A stretch of DNA of 48,289 nt from Prochlorococcus sp. AG-402-N17 (GCA_003216455.1 QCIV01000008.1:1-48289); one strand, 5' to 3'. Counted from the stretch's first letter, positions 35,933 through 45,936 are shown. Numbers and translations are program-made. Notes: generated from the sequence alone by a model not told the origin.

Positions 35933-36472
35933 TTATTTTTTGCCAGATTTACCAGCTTTTCTGAGAATTCTCTCATCATGATATTTAATTCCTTTACCTT
36001 TATATGGCTCTGGAGGTCTAATTGATCTGATTTTTGCTGCTTCATTGCCAACAATTTCCTTATCAATTCCAGATACGGTAACGTTTGTATTACTCTCAAC
36101 TTTGTATGTTATACCATCAGGGGGGGTCATTTCTACAGGATGACTATATCCTGCACTTACAACTAGATTTTTACCTTTTACTTGTGCTCTTGATCCAACG
36201 CCTACAATTTCTAGTTTCTTTGAAAAACCTTGAGTAACCCCTTCAACCATATTTGCAATTAAAGCTCTACATAAACCATGTCTCTGCCTTGAATGTATTT
36301 TGGTTGTGGTAGGACTTACGACAACAGTATTATCTTTCTTATCAAAACTAACTCCCTCTGGCATCTCACGTTTTAACTCACCCTTTGGACCCTTAACTGT
36401 AACTGTTAATCCATCAAAATCAACTGTAACTTTCTCTGGAATAAGTACTGGTGTTTTTCCGATTCTTGACAT
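35933..36472 (-). CDS. rplF: 50S ribosomal protein L6
   Basis: Sits near the factor-binding site of the large subunit. At 179 residues it has the two-domain repeat: [15 protein letters not shown] and [11 protein letters not shown] in the first, and [17 protein letters not shown] with [15 protein letters not shown] in the second. It is full length. It is 12 nt after rpsH. Confidence 0.97.
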   Translation of the reverse strand: MSRIGKTPVLIPEKVTVDFDGLTVTVKGPKGELKREMPEGVSFDKKDNTVVVSPTTTKIHSRQRHGLCRALIANMVEGVTQGFSKKLEIVGVGSRAQVKGKNLVVSAGYSHPVEMTPPDGITYKVESNTNVTVSGIDKEIVGNEAAKIRSIRPPEPYKGKGIKYHDERILRKAGKSGKK

Positions 36473-36484
36473 GATTAATTCTCC

Positions 36485-36886
36485 TTAGTAAACATAGCAG
36501 AGGACTTCACCGCCAATGCCTTGCTTCCTGGCATCGCGATCACTCATGACGCCTTTAGAAGTTGATATTATAGCAACTCCAAGACCTCCAAGAACTTTTG
36601 GTAAACCTCTAGTATTTTTATAAATTCTTAAACCAGGTTTACTAACTCTTTGCATAGATCGAATAGTAGGAAATTTGTTTTTACCACTATATTTGAGGCC
36701 GAGTATAATTTGTGATTTATAACCTTCACCTTCCTCATTAATATCAGAAATGAACCCCTCTTTTTGGAGCACTTTAGCGATACTTAAGGACATTTTTGAA
36801 CCTGGGATAGTTGTGGTTGTATGCTTTTTTTGACTCGCATTTCTAATTCGAGTTAGCATATCTGAAATAGGATCGTGATTTGACAT
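36485..36886 (-). CDS. rpsH: 30S ribosomal protein S8
   Basis: Primary binder of 16S rRNA helix 21. At 133 residues, it begins [16 protein letters not shown] and ends with [21 protein letters not shown], the standard S8 C-terminus. In E. coli S8 represses the spc operon by binding mRNA near rplE; no obvious mimic was searched for here. It is nine bases after rplE, with no rpsN between, unlike E. coli. Confidence 0.97.
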   Translation of the reverse strand: MSNHDPISDMLTRIRNASQKKHTTTTIPGSKMSLSIAKVLQKEGFISDINEEGEGYKSQIILGLKYSGKNKFPTIRSMQRVSKPGLRIYKNTRGLPKVLGGLGVAIISTSKGVMSDRDARKQGIGGEVLCYVY

Positions 36887-36895
36887 AGTTTTAAG

Positions 36896-37435
36896 TTAAT
36901 TCTTACTAAAAGGCATTCCTAACTCCTGCAAAAGAGCTTTACCTTCTTGATCTGATTTTGCACTAGTGACAATAGTTATATCCATACCTCTTATTGAATC
37001 TATTTTATCAAAAGAGATTTCAGGAAAAATCAATTGCTCTTTCACGCCAACGGTGTAATTCCCTCTCCCGTCAAAACTTTTTGGATTAACTCCTCTAAAG
37101 TCTCTTATTCTTGGTAAAGCTAGATTTATAAATCTCTCCAAAAAGGAATACATCCTGTCTCCTCTCAAAGTTACAGTACAACCTATAGGCATGCCCTCAC
37201 GAATTTTAAAACCCGCGATAGCTTTTTTGGCCCTAGTTACTAAGGCCTTTTGTCCTGTAATTGTTGCCATTTCATTTAAAGAGGCTTCTAGAGCTTTCGA
37301 GTTTGAAGCTGCCTCACCAAGACCTCTGTTAACGTTGACTTTGACAACTTTAGGTACTTGATGAATATTTTTTAGACCAAGGTCTTTTAAAAGTTTTGGT
37401 CTAATTGATTCTTTGTAGCGATTTTTTAGAGTCAT
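36896..37435 (-). CDS. rplE: 50S ribosomal protein L5
   Basis: Binds 5S rRNA and contacts P-site tRNA. At 179 residues, it has [39 protein letters not shown] and [23 protein letters not shown]. The order S8 after L5 without rpsN (S14) fits cyanobacteria, where S14 is coded elsewhere. A 74-nt spacer separates it from rplX. Confidence 0.97.
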   Translation of the reverse strand: MTLKNRYKESIRPKLLKDLGLKNIHQVPKVVKVNVNRGLGEAASNSKALEASLNEMATITGQKALVTRAKKAIAGFKIREGMPIGCTVTLRGDRMYSFLERFINLALPRIRDFRGVNPKSFDGRGNYTVGVKEQLIFPEISFDKIDSIRGMDITIVTSAKSDQEGKALLQELGMPFSKN

Positions 37436-37509
37436 AATTTTTTGTTAATTCTGGTCTTTGTCAGAATTGATAAATTAGAAAAAGTTGAAATCTAGTTTCT
37501 GATGAAAAA

Positions 37510-37866
37510 TTAATCAATTACTTCACCAGTTTTCTTCAATCTTCTTTTCTTAACCCCCTCTTTATCAATAAAGTATTCAATCTTACTTGTGAGATTTTTA
37601 TCCTTTGAAAAGAACATTACATTTGATGCATGTAAAGATGCTTCTTCCGTAAGTATTCTTCCAGTTTCTCCTTCCTGAGTTGGTTTTACGTGTTTAGTCC
37701 TTAGGTTAATTCCTTTAACTACAACTCTATTTTCAAGGGGGATAGTTTTTATAACCTCACCAGTTTTACCTTTGTCCTTGCCGTTAATTACTTTTACCAA
37801 ATCTCCAGTTTTGATTCTCATTTTTATTCTCTGGAAATTTTTCTTTTGTTTTAATGAATCCAACAT
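37510..37866 (-). CDS. rplX: 50S ribosomal protein L24
   Basis: An assembly initiator of the large subunit with a KOW motif: [20 protein letters not shown]. At 118 residues it carries about 15 residues before the core [10 protein letters not shown] keep the ATG at 37866 because it begins at the base after the rplN stop, and this longer form is typical of the lineage; the inner ATG (MRIKTG) at 37821 is an alternative. Confidence 0.93.
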   Translation of the reverse strand: MLDSLKQKKNFQRIKMRIKTGDLVKVINGKDKGKTGEVIKTIPLENRVVVKGINLRTKHVKPTQEGETGRILTEEASLHASNVMFFSKDKNLTSKIEYFIDKEGVKKRRLKKTGEVID

Positions 37867-38232
37867 TTAAATCACCTCCGGAGCAAGAGAAACAATCTTT
37901 GTATAATTTTTATCTCGCAGTTCTCTGGCTACAGGACCAAAGACTCTAGTACCTTTTGGATTTTTATCTTCATTAATCAATACTGCCGCATTGTCATCAA
38001 ATCTAATTGAATTACCAGTATTTCTTCTTAATGTTGCTTTAGTTCTTACGATAACAGCTTTAACAACTTCAGATTTCTTAACTCCCATATTAGGTAGAGC
38101 ATCTTTTACAGTTGCTACGATTACATCCCCAACATGTGCATACCTTCTATTAGAGCCCAAAACTCTAATACATTGGAGTCTTTTCGCTCCGCTATTATCA
38201 GCAACTGTTAAATAAGTTTCTTGTTGAATCAT
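37867..38232 (-). CDS. rplN: 50S ribosomal protein L14
   Basis: At 121 residues, it starts [22 protein letters not shown] and has ATVKDALPN(M)[11 protein letters not shown] and the end [10 protein letters not shown], all standard. It sits at the subunit interface and binds silencing factor RsfS in other bacteria. Its start overlaps the rpsQ stop by four bases (ATGA). Confidence 0.97.
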
Positions 38233-38495
38233 TTTTTAACCTCCTTAGCCTGACTTGTTTTATTGAGAATTTCTTCTATTGCCCATCTTTTATGAGCGCT
38301 AAGCGGTCTAGTTTCTCTAATTTTAACTCGATCACCTAAGACACAAATATTTTCGGGGTCATGAGCCTTGTATCTCGTAGTTCTACTTACAATTTTTTTA
38401 TAAGTGGGGTGTGGATATCTGTTAATAACAGCAACAACAACTGTTTTATCCATTTTGTCGCTGACAACAGTACCAATTCTTTCTTTAAGTGCCAT
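38229..38495 (-). CDS. rpsQ: 30S ribosomal protein S17
   Basis: An OB-fold 16S rRNA binder. At 88 residues, it starts [22 protein letters not shown] and has [25 protein letters not shown], the family signature. It overlaps rplN by four bases and is nine bases after rpmC. Confidence 0.97.
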
Positions 38496-38504
38496 AACTA
38501 ATAA

Positions 38505-38723
38505 TTAATCAGGAGTAGTTTTAGAAGCAGATTGACTTTTACTGAGAGTTAGTAATTGCGCAACTTGTTTCTTGATAATTTTAAATTTATGAGTTTCATT
38601 GAGCTGTCTAGTAGCTTGCTTGAATCTCAAATCAAAAAGATCTTTTCGTAATTGGTCAATCTTTTCATTAATTTGATCAGAATTTAATTTTTTAAATTCT
38701 TTAAGAGACTCTGAGTTTTTCAT
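38505..38723 (-). CDS. rpmC: 50S ribosomal protein L29
   Basis: A small helical protein at the exit tunnel. At 72 residues, it has the L29 pattern [24 protein letters not shown] and a Ser/Thr-rich end. Its ATG overlaps the rplP stop by four bases, suggesting translational coupling. Confidence 0.96.
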   Translation of the reverse strand: MKNSESLKEFKKLNSDQINEKIDQLRKDLFDLRFKQATRQLNETHKFKIIKKQVAQLLTLSKSQSASKTTPD

Positions 38724-39202
38724 TGTTTAACCTCCCCTTGAGATTTTTTACTATTTTTTGTATTTTCTTGGGAGGAATCTTCTAGATTTTTATCAATGGA
38801 GATAAATTTAGTTTTTACAGGAAGTTTGTATTGAGCAAGACGCATAGCTTCTTTTGCAATTTCCTCAGTGATATCCTCACCACCCATTTCAAAAAGTATT
38901 CTTCCAGGTTTCACAACTGCGACCCAAAACTCTGGATTACCTTTACCAGAACCCATTCTGGTTTCAGCAGGTCTCATTGTTACAGGTTTATCAGGAAATA
39001 TTCTTATCCAGATTTGACCACCACGTTTGATATATCTTGTCATAGCTCTTCTACTTGCTTCAATCTGACGTGCAGTTACCCAGCCACAGTCTTGAGCTTG
39101 GAGAGCAAATTGACCGAATGCAATAGTATTACCTTTTGAGGCTACGCCTCTCATTCTGCCTCTGTGTTGTTTACGGAATTTAGTACGTTTTGGACTAAGC
39201 AT
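38720..39202 (-). CDS. rplP: 50S ribosomal protein L16
   Basis: A large-subunit protein at the A-site. At 160 residues, it is longer than E. coli (136) by an acidic/lysine-rich C-terminal tail ([17 protein letters not shown]). The core is [23 protein letters not shown]-like [16 protein letters not shown], and [34 protein letters not shown] in parts. It is 11 nt after rpsC. Confidence 0.97.
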   Translation of the reverse strand: MLSPKRTKFRKQHRGRMRGVASKGNTIAFGQFALQAQDCGWVTARQIEASRRAMTRYIKRGGQIWIRIFPDKPVTMRPAETRMGSGKGNPEFWVAVVKPGRILFEMGGEDITEEIAKEAMRLAQYKLPVKTKFISIDKNLEDSSQENTKNSKKSQGEVKQ

Positions 39203-39213
39203 TGTTATACCTC

Positions 39214-39945
39214 CTATGAATTCTCATTTGAACGATCCTCAAATTCCTGAGGTCTTCTACTAGCTTTCCTCTTAGGGCTCGCACCCACAGGGATAGTTTG
39301 TTCTTCTTTAGGAAGAACTTCACCTTTGAAAACCCAAACTTTAATGCCTAGAACACCGTAAGTTGTATTAGCTTCACGTGTTGCATAGTCAATTTCAGCT
39401 CTCAAAGTATGTAATGGTACTCTACCTTCTCTAGTCCATTCAGTTCTAGCTATTTCAGCACCATTCAACCTTCCCCCTACTTGAATTTTAAGACCTAAGA
39501 CTCCAGCCCTTTGAGCCCTTTGTAAGGCCATCCTTATAGTTCTTCTAAATGCAACTCTTTTTTCTAGTTGTTGCGCAATATATTCAGCTAGTAAAAAAGC
39601 ATCTGCATCTACTCGTTCAACTTCAACAACGTTTATTCTGACTTGCCTTGTTCTATCACCTATAGTTTTTTGAATGCCAGATCTTAATTCTTCAATACCA
39701 CTTCCTTGCCTTCCAACTATAACTCCTGGTCTTGCTGTTTTTAATTCAAGTTCCAGTTGGTCAGCTTTTCTAGCTATTAAAACATCGCTAATTCCCGCTG
39801 CTCCATATTTTTTCTGTATGAAAGTACGAATTTTAAAATCTTCTTGGAGAAGAATTGGATATGTTTTAGAAGTAGCAAACCACTTAGAGCGATGCTCTTG
39901 TGTAATTCCTAATCTTAGTCCAGAAGGATGTATTTTATGTCCCAT
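39214..39945 (-). CDS. rpsC: 30S ribosomal protein S3
   Basis: A mRNA entry and helicase-associated protein. At 243 residues, it starts [23 protein letters not shown], has the KH domain [18 protein letters not shown] and the C-terminal domain [27 protein letters not shown]. The acidic tail [10 protein letters not shown] ends it. Its ATG overlaps the stop of rplV by one base (TAATG). Confidence 0.97.
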   Translation of the reverse strand: MGHKIHPSGLRLGITQEHRSKWFATSKTYPILLQEDFKIRTFIQKKYGAAGISDVLIARKADQLELELKTARPGVIVGRQGSGIEELRSGIQKTIGDRTRQVRINVVEVERVDADAFLLAEYIAQQLEKRVAFRRTIRMALQRAQRAGVLGLKIQVGGRLNGAEIARTEWTREGRVPLHTLRAEIDYATREANTTYGVLGIKVWVFKGEVLPKEEQTIPVGASPKRKASRRPQEFEDRSNENS

Positions 39946-40331
39946 TAGTTTTGTACCTCCGCATTAGTTTGAGTTGGAGCAGATTCAACAGAAATACTGA
40001 TGTGGCAACTCTGTTTTTTAATTGAAAAAGCTCGACCTTGAGCCCTGGGCCTATACCTTTTCATTACAGGCCCACTATTAGCCCATGCAGAGGAAATAAC
40101 TAAGGTAGAAGGATCCATCCCAAGGTTATGTTCTGCATTGGCAACAGCAGATCTTAGAACTTTAGTGATGGGGTCTGTAGATCTGTAAGGCATAAATTCC
40201 AACATAATCAATGCATCTCTGTAAGACCTACCCCTTATCTGATCCAAAACTCTTCTCACTTTAGAGGCTGATCCGCGAACGTAATTTCCATGAGCAATAG
40301 CTGTTTTTGTTGTTTCAGGTGTTTTTGTCAT
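39945..40331 (-). CDS. rplV: 50S ribosomal protein L22
   Basis: Lines the exit tunnel with its long beta hairpin. At 128 residues, it has [23 protein letters not shown] and the hairpin [28 protein letters not shown]. The ATG start overlaps the rpsS stop by four bases. Confidence 0.97.
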   Translation of the reverse strand: MTKTPETTKTAIAHGNYVRGSASKVRRVLDQIRGRSYRDALIMLEFMPYRSTDPITKVLRSAVANAEHNLGMDPSTLVISSAWANSGPVMKRYRPRAQGRAFSIKKQSCHISISVESAPTQTNAEVQN

Positions 40332-40606
40332 GATTTTGCTCCTTTTTTATCTCTTATATGACCTCGGTAAGTGCGTGTTGGAGCAAATTCACCAAGTTTA
40401 TGACCAATCATTTGTTCAGTAATAAATACTGGAATGTGAGTCTTGCCATTATGTACGGCGATTGTGTGACCAATCATTAAAGGTAAAATCGTAGAGGCTC
40501 TCGACCAAGTTTTGATAACAGACTTGTCATTATCAGTATTTTGTTTTTCTACCTTCTTGAGCAGGCTATCTGCTATAAAAGGTCCTTTTTTTAGTGAACG
40601 TCCCAT
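40328..40606 (-). CDS. rpsS: 30S ribosomal protein S19
   Basis: At 92 residues from the ATG at 40606: [20 protein letters not shown], then [20 protein letters not shown] and the end [16 protein letters not shown]. The frame is open farther upstream to 40699, but that would overlap rplB and adds residues ([11 protein letters not shown]) that are not part of S19. It lies 37 nt after rplB. Confidence 0.96.
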   Translation of the reverse strand: MGRSLKKGPFIADSLLKKVEKQNTDNDKSVIKTWSRASTILPLMIGHTIAVHNGKTHIPVFITEQMIGHKLGEFAPTRTYRGHIRDKKGAKS

Positions 40607-40643
40607 AATTATGTAATAGAAATTGAAATAATAAATGAAGTAA

Positions 40644-41507
40644 TCAAGAGTCTCTTCCTCCTCTACTCCTCTTAGAAACGCGACGGCGTCTTCGAACAAC
40701 TAATTTATTACTTGGTTTGTTCTTTTTACGAGTCTTTAATCCAAGAGCTGGTTTACCCCATGGAGTAACTGGTCCTGCTCTACCAATTGGTGCTTTTCCC
40801 TCTCCTCCTCCATGTGGATGATCACATGGGTTCATTACACTACCTCTTACTTGAGGCCTTCTTCCAAGCCATCTTCTTCTACCGGCTTTACCTAAGCTAG
40901 TATTTCTTATTTCAGAATTACCAACTTCACCAAGAGTTGCGTAGCATTCTTTTCTTACAAGTCTTACCTCGGTAGATGGGAGTTTTAAAGCAACATAATC
41001 TCCCTCTTTTGCCATAACTTGAGCACTAGCTCCTGCGGATCTAACCATCTGAGCACCCCTACCTGCATATAACTCAACACAATGAACACTAGATCCTAAT
41101 GGCATAACAGAAAGTGGCATTGCATTACCATCTTCAATTGGAACACTTTCTCCAGATATGACATTTTGTCCAACTTTTACTCCTGCTGGAGCGATAATAT
41201 ATCTTTTTTCACCATCTTCGTAGAATAAAAGTGCCAACCTTGCATTTCTATGAGGATCGTAGTGGATAGCTGCAACTTTAGCGTTAATGTTTCTTTTATC
41301 TCTTCTAAAGTCAACTAATCTATATTGCCTTTTGTGACCACCTCCACGATGGCGACAAGTGATAACTCCACGATTATTCCTACCTTTAACTCTATGTTTT
41401 GAGACTATTAATGATCTTTCAGGTTTTGAACTTGTTATTTCACTAAAGTCAGTAACTACTCTCTGCCTAGTACCAGGTGTATAAGGTTTAAATTTACGGA
41501 TTGCCAT
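40644..41507 (-). CDS. rplB: 50S ribosomal protein L2
   Basis: A central protein near the peptidyl transferase centre. At 287 residues it has [22 protein letters not shown], then [20 protein letters not shown] with the conserved His, and the basic C-terminus [19 protein letters not shown]. It is full length with a clear ATG. It is 12 nt after rplW. Confidence 0.97.
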   Translation of the reverse strand: MAIRKFKPYTPGTRQRVVTDFSEITSSKPERSLIVSKHRVKGRNNRGVITCRHRGGGHKRQYRLVDFRRDKRNINAKVAAIHYDPHRNARLALLFYEDGEKRYIIAPAGVKVGQNVISGESVPIEDGNAMPLSVMPLGSSVHCVELYAGRGAQMVRSAGASAQVMAKEGDYVALKLPSTEVRLVRKECYATLGEVGNSEIRNTSLGKAGRRRWLGRRPQVRGSVMNPCDHPHGGGEGKAPIGRAGPVTPWGKPALGLKTRKKNKPSNKLVVRRRRRVSKRSRGGRDS

Positions 41508-41519
41508 GATTAAAACTCC

Positions 41520-41822
41520 TTAAGATTCTGGAAATAGTTGAATTTTGTCTCCTTCAGCAAGGCGCACAATTGCTTTCTTGACCTGAGAACGTTTACCGGA
41601 AAATTTCCCGACTCTTCTAGTTCTCCTAGGAGGATTCATAGTGTTAACTCCTATGACTTTAACACTGAATAAGGCTTCAACAGCTGCCTTTATTTGTGGT
41701 TTTGCCGCTCTGTGATCTACTTCAAAAGTATATTGGTTAAGATCTAGCGCATTTGTAGCTTTCTCAGTAATAACTGGCTTTCTTATTACATCGGCTAAAC
41801 GAGAATCTAATAATTTACTCAT
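41520..41822 (-). CDS. rplW: 50S ribosomal protein L23
   Basis: Docking protein at the tunnel exit for the signal recognition particle and trigger factor. At 100 residues, it has [28 protein letters not shown] and the loop [18 protein letters not shown]. Its ATG overlaps the rplD stop by four bases. Confidence 0.97.
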   Translation of the reverse strand: MSKLLDSRLADVIRKPVITEKATNALDLNQYTFEVDHRAAKPQIKAAVEALFSVKVIGVNTMNPPRRTRRVGKFSGKRSQVKKAIVRLAEGDKIQLFPES

Positions 41823-42451
41823 GATGCATAAACCTCCTGAATTTTATCTATCGCTGATTGCCCTATGACCAATTTATTAGCATTGAGAATATCAAATACA
41901 TTTAATTGATCGGCGGCAATTAATTTTACTTTTTCAATATTATTGATGGATTTTTTTATAACATCGGACGGACTATCAAGAATAACCAAAACTTTTTCAG
42001 TTTTTTGTATACCTAATCGAGCAAGGCCATTGATGATATCACTTGTTTTAGGCTGCTTTAAAGTAGATCCAAAATCTTCAACGGCCTTCATATCAGATAC
42101 TCTAGACATAAGTGCTGTTCTTAGAGCTAACCTACGTTCCTTACGATTCATATCAAGATTGTAAGAACGTGGCTTCGGTCCAAAAATAATTCCACCACCA
42201 GGTCTTAAGGGTGTCCTTATTGATCCTTGACGAGCTCTTCCTGTACCTTTCTGTTTATAGGGCTTTCTACCGCCCCCACGCACTTCAGATCTTGTCAACG
42301 TTGATGCTGTCCCCTGTCTTTTATTTGCTAGCTGCCTAAGGACTGCTCTATGTATTAAGTCTGCCGAAGAAGTTTCTTTAGCAACTGCTAAATCAAGAGA
42401 AACTTTGCCGGATTTTTTACCATCCCACTTAAGAGTTTCAAGTGTTGTCAT
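41819..42451 (-). CDS. rplD: 50S ribosomal protein L4
   Basis: At 210 residues, with the exit-tunnel loop [21 protein letters not shown] and the segment [27 protein letters not shown]. In E. coli L4 shuts down its own S10 operon through an mRNA leader. Whether that loop exists here is unknown, but a GC-rich hairpin lies in the 5' spacer of rplC. It overlaps both rplC and rplW by four bases. Confidence 0.97.
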   Translation of the reverse strand: MTTLETLKWDGKKSGKVSLDLAVAKETSSADLIHRAVLRQLANKRQGTASTLTRSEVRGGGRKPYKQKGTGRARQGSIRTPLRPGGGIIFGPKPRSYNLDMNRKERRLALRTALMSRVSDMKAVEDFGSTLKQPKTSDIINGLARLGIQKTEKVLVILDSPSDVIKKSINNIEKVKLIAADQLNVFDILNANKLVIGQSAIDKIQEVYAS

Positions 42452-43101
42452 GAGTTTTCACCTCCTTTTTTGCCTACAACATTATTTGGCTTAATGTTTA
42501 TTATTGAGCCTGGCTTACCTGGGACAGAACCCTTTACTACAAGCAAATTTTTCTGATCATCAATTTTTAGAACTAACAAACCTTTAGTAGTAATCTGTTT
42601 TCCTCCATATCTTCCTGCCATTCTTTTTCCAGGATAAATTCTGCCTGGGGTTGTTCCTGCACCTGTTGATCCAGGTGCTCTATGATTTTTTGAACCATGA
42701 CTCATAGGACCTCTACTAAAACCATGTCTTTTCTGGTAACCAGCAAAACCTCTACCCATAGATTTGCCACTGATATCAACTTTTTGACCAACTTCAAAGT
42801 TTTTTACAGTTATTTGATTTCCGATTTCATAAGATGAAGTTTCTTCAACCCTATATTCTTTCAAATGCTTTAAGAGTTCTTCACCTGATTTCAACAAATG
42901 TCCCTTTTCAGGCTTACTTATATGCTTATCTTTGGACAAGCCATAACCTATTTGAACGGCAGTATAACCATCCAAAGCGGTTGTTTTCAATTGAGTGACA
43001 CGGCAAGGACCAGCCTCAATAAGAGTAACTGGAACCGAATTACCTTTGTCGTCGAAAAGTTGGGACATGCCCAATTTCTTTCCTAAAATACCTATAGACA
43101 T
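42448..43101 (-). CDS. rplC: 50S ribosomal protein L3
   Basis: A large-subunit protein close to the peptidyl transferase centre. At 217 residues, it starts [21 protein letters not shown] and has the loop [30 protein letters not shown], with the Gln that is methylated in E. coli. It is the first gene of the 30-gene leftward run. rpsJ (S10), normally before it, is not here; in this group it usually lies after tuf in the str operon, off the left edge (inference). Confidence 0.97.
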   Translation of the reverse strand: MSIGILGKKLGMSQLFDDKGNSVPVTLIEAGPCRVTQLKTTALDGYTAVQIGYGLSKDKHISKPEKGHLLKSGEELLKHLKEYRVEETSSYEIGNQITVKNFEVGQKVDISGKSMGRGFAGYQKRHGFSRGPMSHGSKNHRAPGSTGAGTTPGRIYPGKRMAGRYGGKQITTKGLLVLKIDDQKNLLVVKGSVPGKPGSIINIKPNNVVGKKGGENS

Positions 43102-43285
43102 AAGACTAAATTAGGCTAGCTCGTAATGATTTTTAGATTATCTAAAACCTTCAGTTATTAAGGTGAAGTTAATAAAAAAACAATTAATAAGGTTGAGACT
43201 TATCTGAAAATCTAGATAGTTTCTCTTGGGATAAACCCACCTGTGTTTTTTAACGAAACGCTAAAAAATGTGAAATTTTACAGCG

Positions 43286-43304
43286 GCTCGGCTAGCTTGC
43301 GAGC
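43286..43304 (-). promoter_or_regulatory. GC-rich hairpin in the rplC leader region
   Basis: GCTCG at 43286-43290 pairs with CGAGC at 43300-43304 around a 9-nt loop, an unusual GC island in a 280-nt AT-rich spacer (43102-43381) between rplC and ndhN. On the reverse strand it would be about 185-205 nt upstream of the rplC ATG, so it could be in the mRNA leader, or be near the divergent promoters. A weaker hairpin (TGGG/CCCA) lies at 43227-43239. No L4-binding motif was identified. Confidence 0.3.
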
Positions 43305-43381
43305 TTAAAAATTCACTGAGTTACAATTGTACATCATCAAGTACCATAAAATAAAATAAAATAGAACTAAAGGAAATTTTT

Positions 43382-43858
43382 ATGCCATTACTTCTCACAG
43401 GGAAAAAGTTTCATAACGATTTAAAAACTAACAAATGTCTTGCAATTTTTGCTCCTCTTGAAGGTGGTTATGAAACTCGTCTTTTGAGGAGAATGAGGGC
43501 CAAGGGCTTTAAAACTTTTATAACCTCAGCAAGAGGGCTTGGAGATCCAGAAGTCTTCTTGCTCAAATTGCATGGCGTTAGACCACCGCACCTTGGCCAT
43601 CAAAGCGTAGGAAGAAATGGAGCACTCGGGGAAGTTCAACAAGTTATTCCACAAGCTTCTGAGCTATTTAATGAAAATGATAAAAATAAATTACTTTGGT
43701 TATTAGAAGGTCAAGTATTATCTCAATCTGAATTAGAGAGCTTAATAGAGATTTGCACTAACGATAATAAACTAACGATAGTTGTTGAAATGGGGGGTTC
43801 AAGAAAACTTGAATGGAAGCCATTAAGTAATTATATTTTAGATGAATTTGAAAGTTAA
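43382..43858 (+). CDS. ndhN: NDH-1 complex subunit N
   Basis: A 158-residue peripheral subunit of the photosynthetic NADH dehydrogenase-like complex, which takes part in cyclic electron flow and respiration. Family marks: [46 protein letters not shown] and the C-terminal [18 protein letters not shown]. An AAAGGA Shine-Dalgarno precedes the ATG by seven bases. It is followed after five bases by ldpA on the same strand, a pair seen in marine picocyanobacteria. Confidence 0.95.
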   Translation: MPLLLTGKKFHNDLKTNKCLAIFAPLEGGYETRLLRRMRAKGFKTFITSARGLGDPEVFLLKLHGVRPPHLGHQSVGRNGALGEVQQVIPQASELFNENDKNKLLWLLEGQVLSQSELESLIEICTNDNKLTIVVEMGGSRKLEWKPLSNYILDEFES

Positions 43859-43863
43859 ATTGT

Positions 43864-44871
43864 TTGATTAGAACCAAGAATAAAAAAGATAAATGGATTA
43901 AATTAATTTGTGGTGCCAGTAATGAAGATATTCTTGCCATAGAAGATTTATGTGCGATTTATACTGCTGCTGGTGTCGACTACATAGATGTTGCCGCAGA
44001 AGAATCTATAACCCATGCAGCAAAAAAAGGAATCAAGTGGGCAAAAAAAGTCTTTAATAACTCTCCTGGTTTAATGATAAGCATTAGTGATGGAAATGAT
44101 ATCCACTTTCGTAAAGCAAAATTTGACCCATCAAAATGTCCCACTAATTGTCCAAGACCGTGCGAAAAAGTATGCCCCACATTTGCCATTGATAATTCTG
44201 GGATCAAAAAGAGTAAATGTTATGGATGTGGAAGATGTTTGAATAGCTGTCCCTTAAATCTAATTAGTGAATATGAATATAATTTGACGAAAAACGATTT
44301 AGCATCAACAATTCAAAAAATAAAGCCTAATGCAGTAGAAATTCATACAGAAATCAATCGCATAGATTCTTTTACAAAAGTAGTCAGTAGCATTAAAAGT
44401 TCTGGAATGAAATTAGACAAGATATCTATCAGTTGTGGATTAAATCAATCTTTCAAAAAATCACAAGAGCCCGAAGATCTTTTGAAAGCTCTTTGGGAAA
44501 GATATGAAATTCTTAAAAAACTTGATATTCCCCTTATTTGGCAGCTAGATGGAAGACCAATGTCTGGAGATCTTGCTCCTACAACAAGTAGAGATGCTGT
44601 AAAGTTATTTGAAACAATCGGTTCAGACCTTCCACCAGGATTAGTTCAATTAGCAGGAGGAACAAATGAAAAAACTCATGAATTTTTGAATTCAAACAAT
44701 CTCCCAGACGGAATAGCATTTGGAAGTGCTGCAAGAAAAATTATGCAGCCCCTTATTGAATTTGCTCAGAAAAATAACAAAAAACTCTATGAATATCCTG
44801 AAAGAATGGCTTTAGCGATCAAAAAAGCTCAGAAATTTCTAGAGCCATGGAAATCGAGCTCATTCAAATAA
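43864..44871 (+). CDS. ldpA: LdpA, iron-sulfur protein of light-dependent clock input
   Basis: A 335-residue protein of the cyanobacterial LdpA family, which senses redox state and tunes clock period in Synechococcus elongatus. Two cysteine groups form a ferredoxin-like pair: C92, C96, C100, C104 (CPTNCPRPCEKVC) and C119, C122, C125, C129 (CYGCGRCLNSC). The N-terminal part CGASNEDILAIEDL is family-specific. The start is a TTG at 43864, five bases after ndhN. Prochlorococcus lacks kaiA, so its clock role may differ (established for the genus, not seen here). Confidence 0.92.
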   Translation: MIRTKNKKDKWIKLICGASNEDILAIEDLCAIYTAAGVDYIDVAAEESITHAAKKGIKWAKKVFNNSPGLMISISDGNDIHFRKAKFDPSKCPTNCPRPCEKVCPTFAIDNSGIKKSKCYGCGRCLNSCPLNLISEYEYNLTKNDLASTIQKIKPNAVEIHTEINRIDSFTKVVSSIKSSGMKLDKISISCGLNQSFKKSQEPEDLLKALWERYEILKKLDIPLIWQLDGRPMSGDLAPTTSRDAVKLFETIGSDLPPGLVQLAGGTNEKTHEFLNSNNLPDGIAFGSAARKIMQPLIEFAQKNNKKLYEYPERMALAIKKAQKFLEPWKSSSFK

Positions 44872-44959
44872 TATTTTTCAAAACTAGAGCTATGTTTATA
44901 AAAACTTTGTATTTTTTGGATAGAAAAAAATCTTTTCATGTATTAAAATAAAAATTCAA

Positions 44960-45031
44960 TGGGCCGTCGCCAAGTGGTAAGGCATCGGGTTTTGGTCTCG
45001 ACATTCCTAGGTTCGAATCCTAGCGGCCCAG
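44960..45031 (+). tRNA. tRNA-Gln (UUG)
   Basis: A 72-nt cloverleaf: acceptor TGGGCCG with CGGCCCA, D arm with GCCAAGTGGTAAGGC, anticodon stem TCGGG/CTCGA with loop TTTTGGT (anticodon TTG), and T arm CTAGGTTCGAATCCTAG. The discriminator is G and CCA is not encoded. It reads CAA and CAG codons. No copy of its 3' end is found elsewhere in the window. Confidence 0.96.
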
Positions 45032-45047
45032 TTCTAATATTTAATTA

Positions 45048-45824
45048 GTGTCTTCTCAAAAAATATTTCTATTTGATTTCGATGGAGTAATAGTCGATGG
45101 AATGCAAGAATATTGGAATAGTTCCTTGCTTGCCTGTGAAAGGTATTTAAATTCACCCTACATTTCTGTTAATCAAAAACTTTATAAAAAAGTACCAAAT
45201 TCATTCAAAGAAATTAGGCCCTGGGTTAAATATGGTTGGGAAATGATTCTAATCGTTCACGAAATTATCAAAACAGAAAATCCATTAAAAAATGATAATA
45301 AAGATGATTTCATTAATAATTATCATCATAATTGCCAGAAGATATTAAATCAAAATTACTGGATTGCTGAAGATTTACAAAAAATGTTAGATGAGTCTCG
45401 CAAGTACCAAATTGATAAAGATTTTAAATCATGGGTAAATTTACATAATCCTTTTTTTGAAATTATAAATTTTATGAAAGAATTGAGGAAAAGAGAAATA
45501 AAAACTGGAGTTATAACAACTAAAGGTAAAATATTTGCAGAAAAAATTCTGAAACAATTAAATATTTTTCCAGAATTTATTTTTGGTTATGAATCCGGAA
45601 CAAAAATCAAAATAGCTGAAAAGCTTACACAAACTTACGAAATTTTAGGCTTTATAGAAGATAGAAAAAAAACTCTAATAGATATTAAACAAAATTTAGA
45701 AACTTCTCACATTCCATGCTTCCTAGCTGATTGGGGATATTTAAAAAGATCAGATAGATATGCTTTAAGTAATGAAATTAAATTATTAAAATTAGGCAAC
45801 CTTGAAGAATTAGTTGCAATTTAA
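45048..45824 (+). CDS. HAD-like hydrolase
   Basis: A 258-residue HAD-superfamily protein, similar in role to a phosphoglycolate-phosphatase-like subfamily but not assignable. The nucleophile Asp10 and acid Asp12 are in LFDFDGVIVDGM, motif II Thr is in GVITTKGK, the motif III Lys is in GTKIKIAEKL, and the acidic pair is in GFIEDRKKTL. The GTG start (45048) is 16 nt after tRNA-Gln. It is followed by the recA promoter region. Confidence 0.8.
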   Translation: MSSQKIFLFDFDGVIVDGMQEYWNSSLLACERYLNSPYISVNQKLYKKVPNSFKEIRPWVKYGWEMILIVHEIIKTENPLKNDNKDDFINNYHHNCQKILNQNYWIAEDLQKMLDESRKYQIDKDFKSWVNLHNPFFEIINFMKELRKREIKTGVITTKGKIFAEKILKQLNIFPEFIFGYESGTKIKIAEKLTQTYEILGFIEDRKKTLIDIKQNLETSHIPCFLADWGYLKRSDRYALSNEIKLLKLGNLEELVAI

Positions 45825-45838
45825 TGATAATCAGCTAG

Positions 45839-45852
45839 AGTACAGATGTACT
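45839..45852 (+). promoter_or_regulatory. LexA (SOS) box of recA
   Basis: AGTACAGATGTACT fits the cyanobacterial LexA consensus RGTACNNNDGTWCB at every position. It is 84 nt upstream of the recA ATG, in a spacer with no other gene. A TATAGT that could be a -10 overlaps its right end. Binding would block transcription until DNA damage triggers LexA cleavage. The consensus is established for cyanobacteria; use of this site is inference. Confidence 0.8.
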
Positions 45853-45936
45853 ATAGTTTGTATTTATGAAGTTTGGTTTAAATAAAAATTTCCAAATTTA
45901 GAATAATTACAAGAACTTTAACCGATAAATCAAACA

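Noticed and set aside
40607-40699. Upstream extension of the S19 frame to 40699
   Set aside because: It would overlap the end of rplB by 56 bases and adds residues foreign to S19; the ATG at 40606 gives the exact family N-terminus.
43334-43349. GTAC-N8-GTAC near the ndhN start as a LexA or NtcA site
   Set aside because: The spacing does not fit either consensus (LexA needs about four bases between halves, NtcA needs GTA-N8-TAC).
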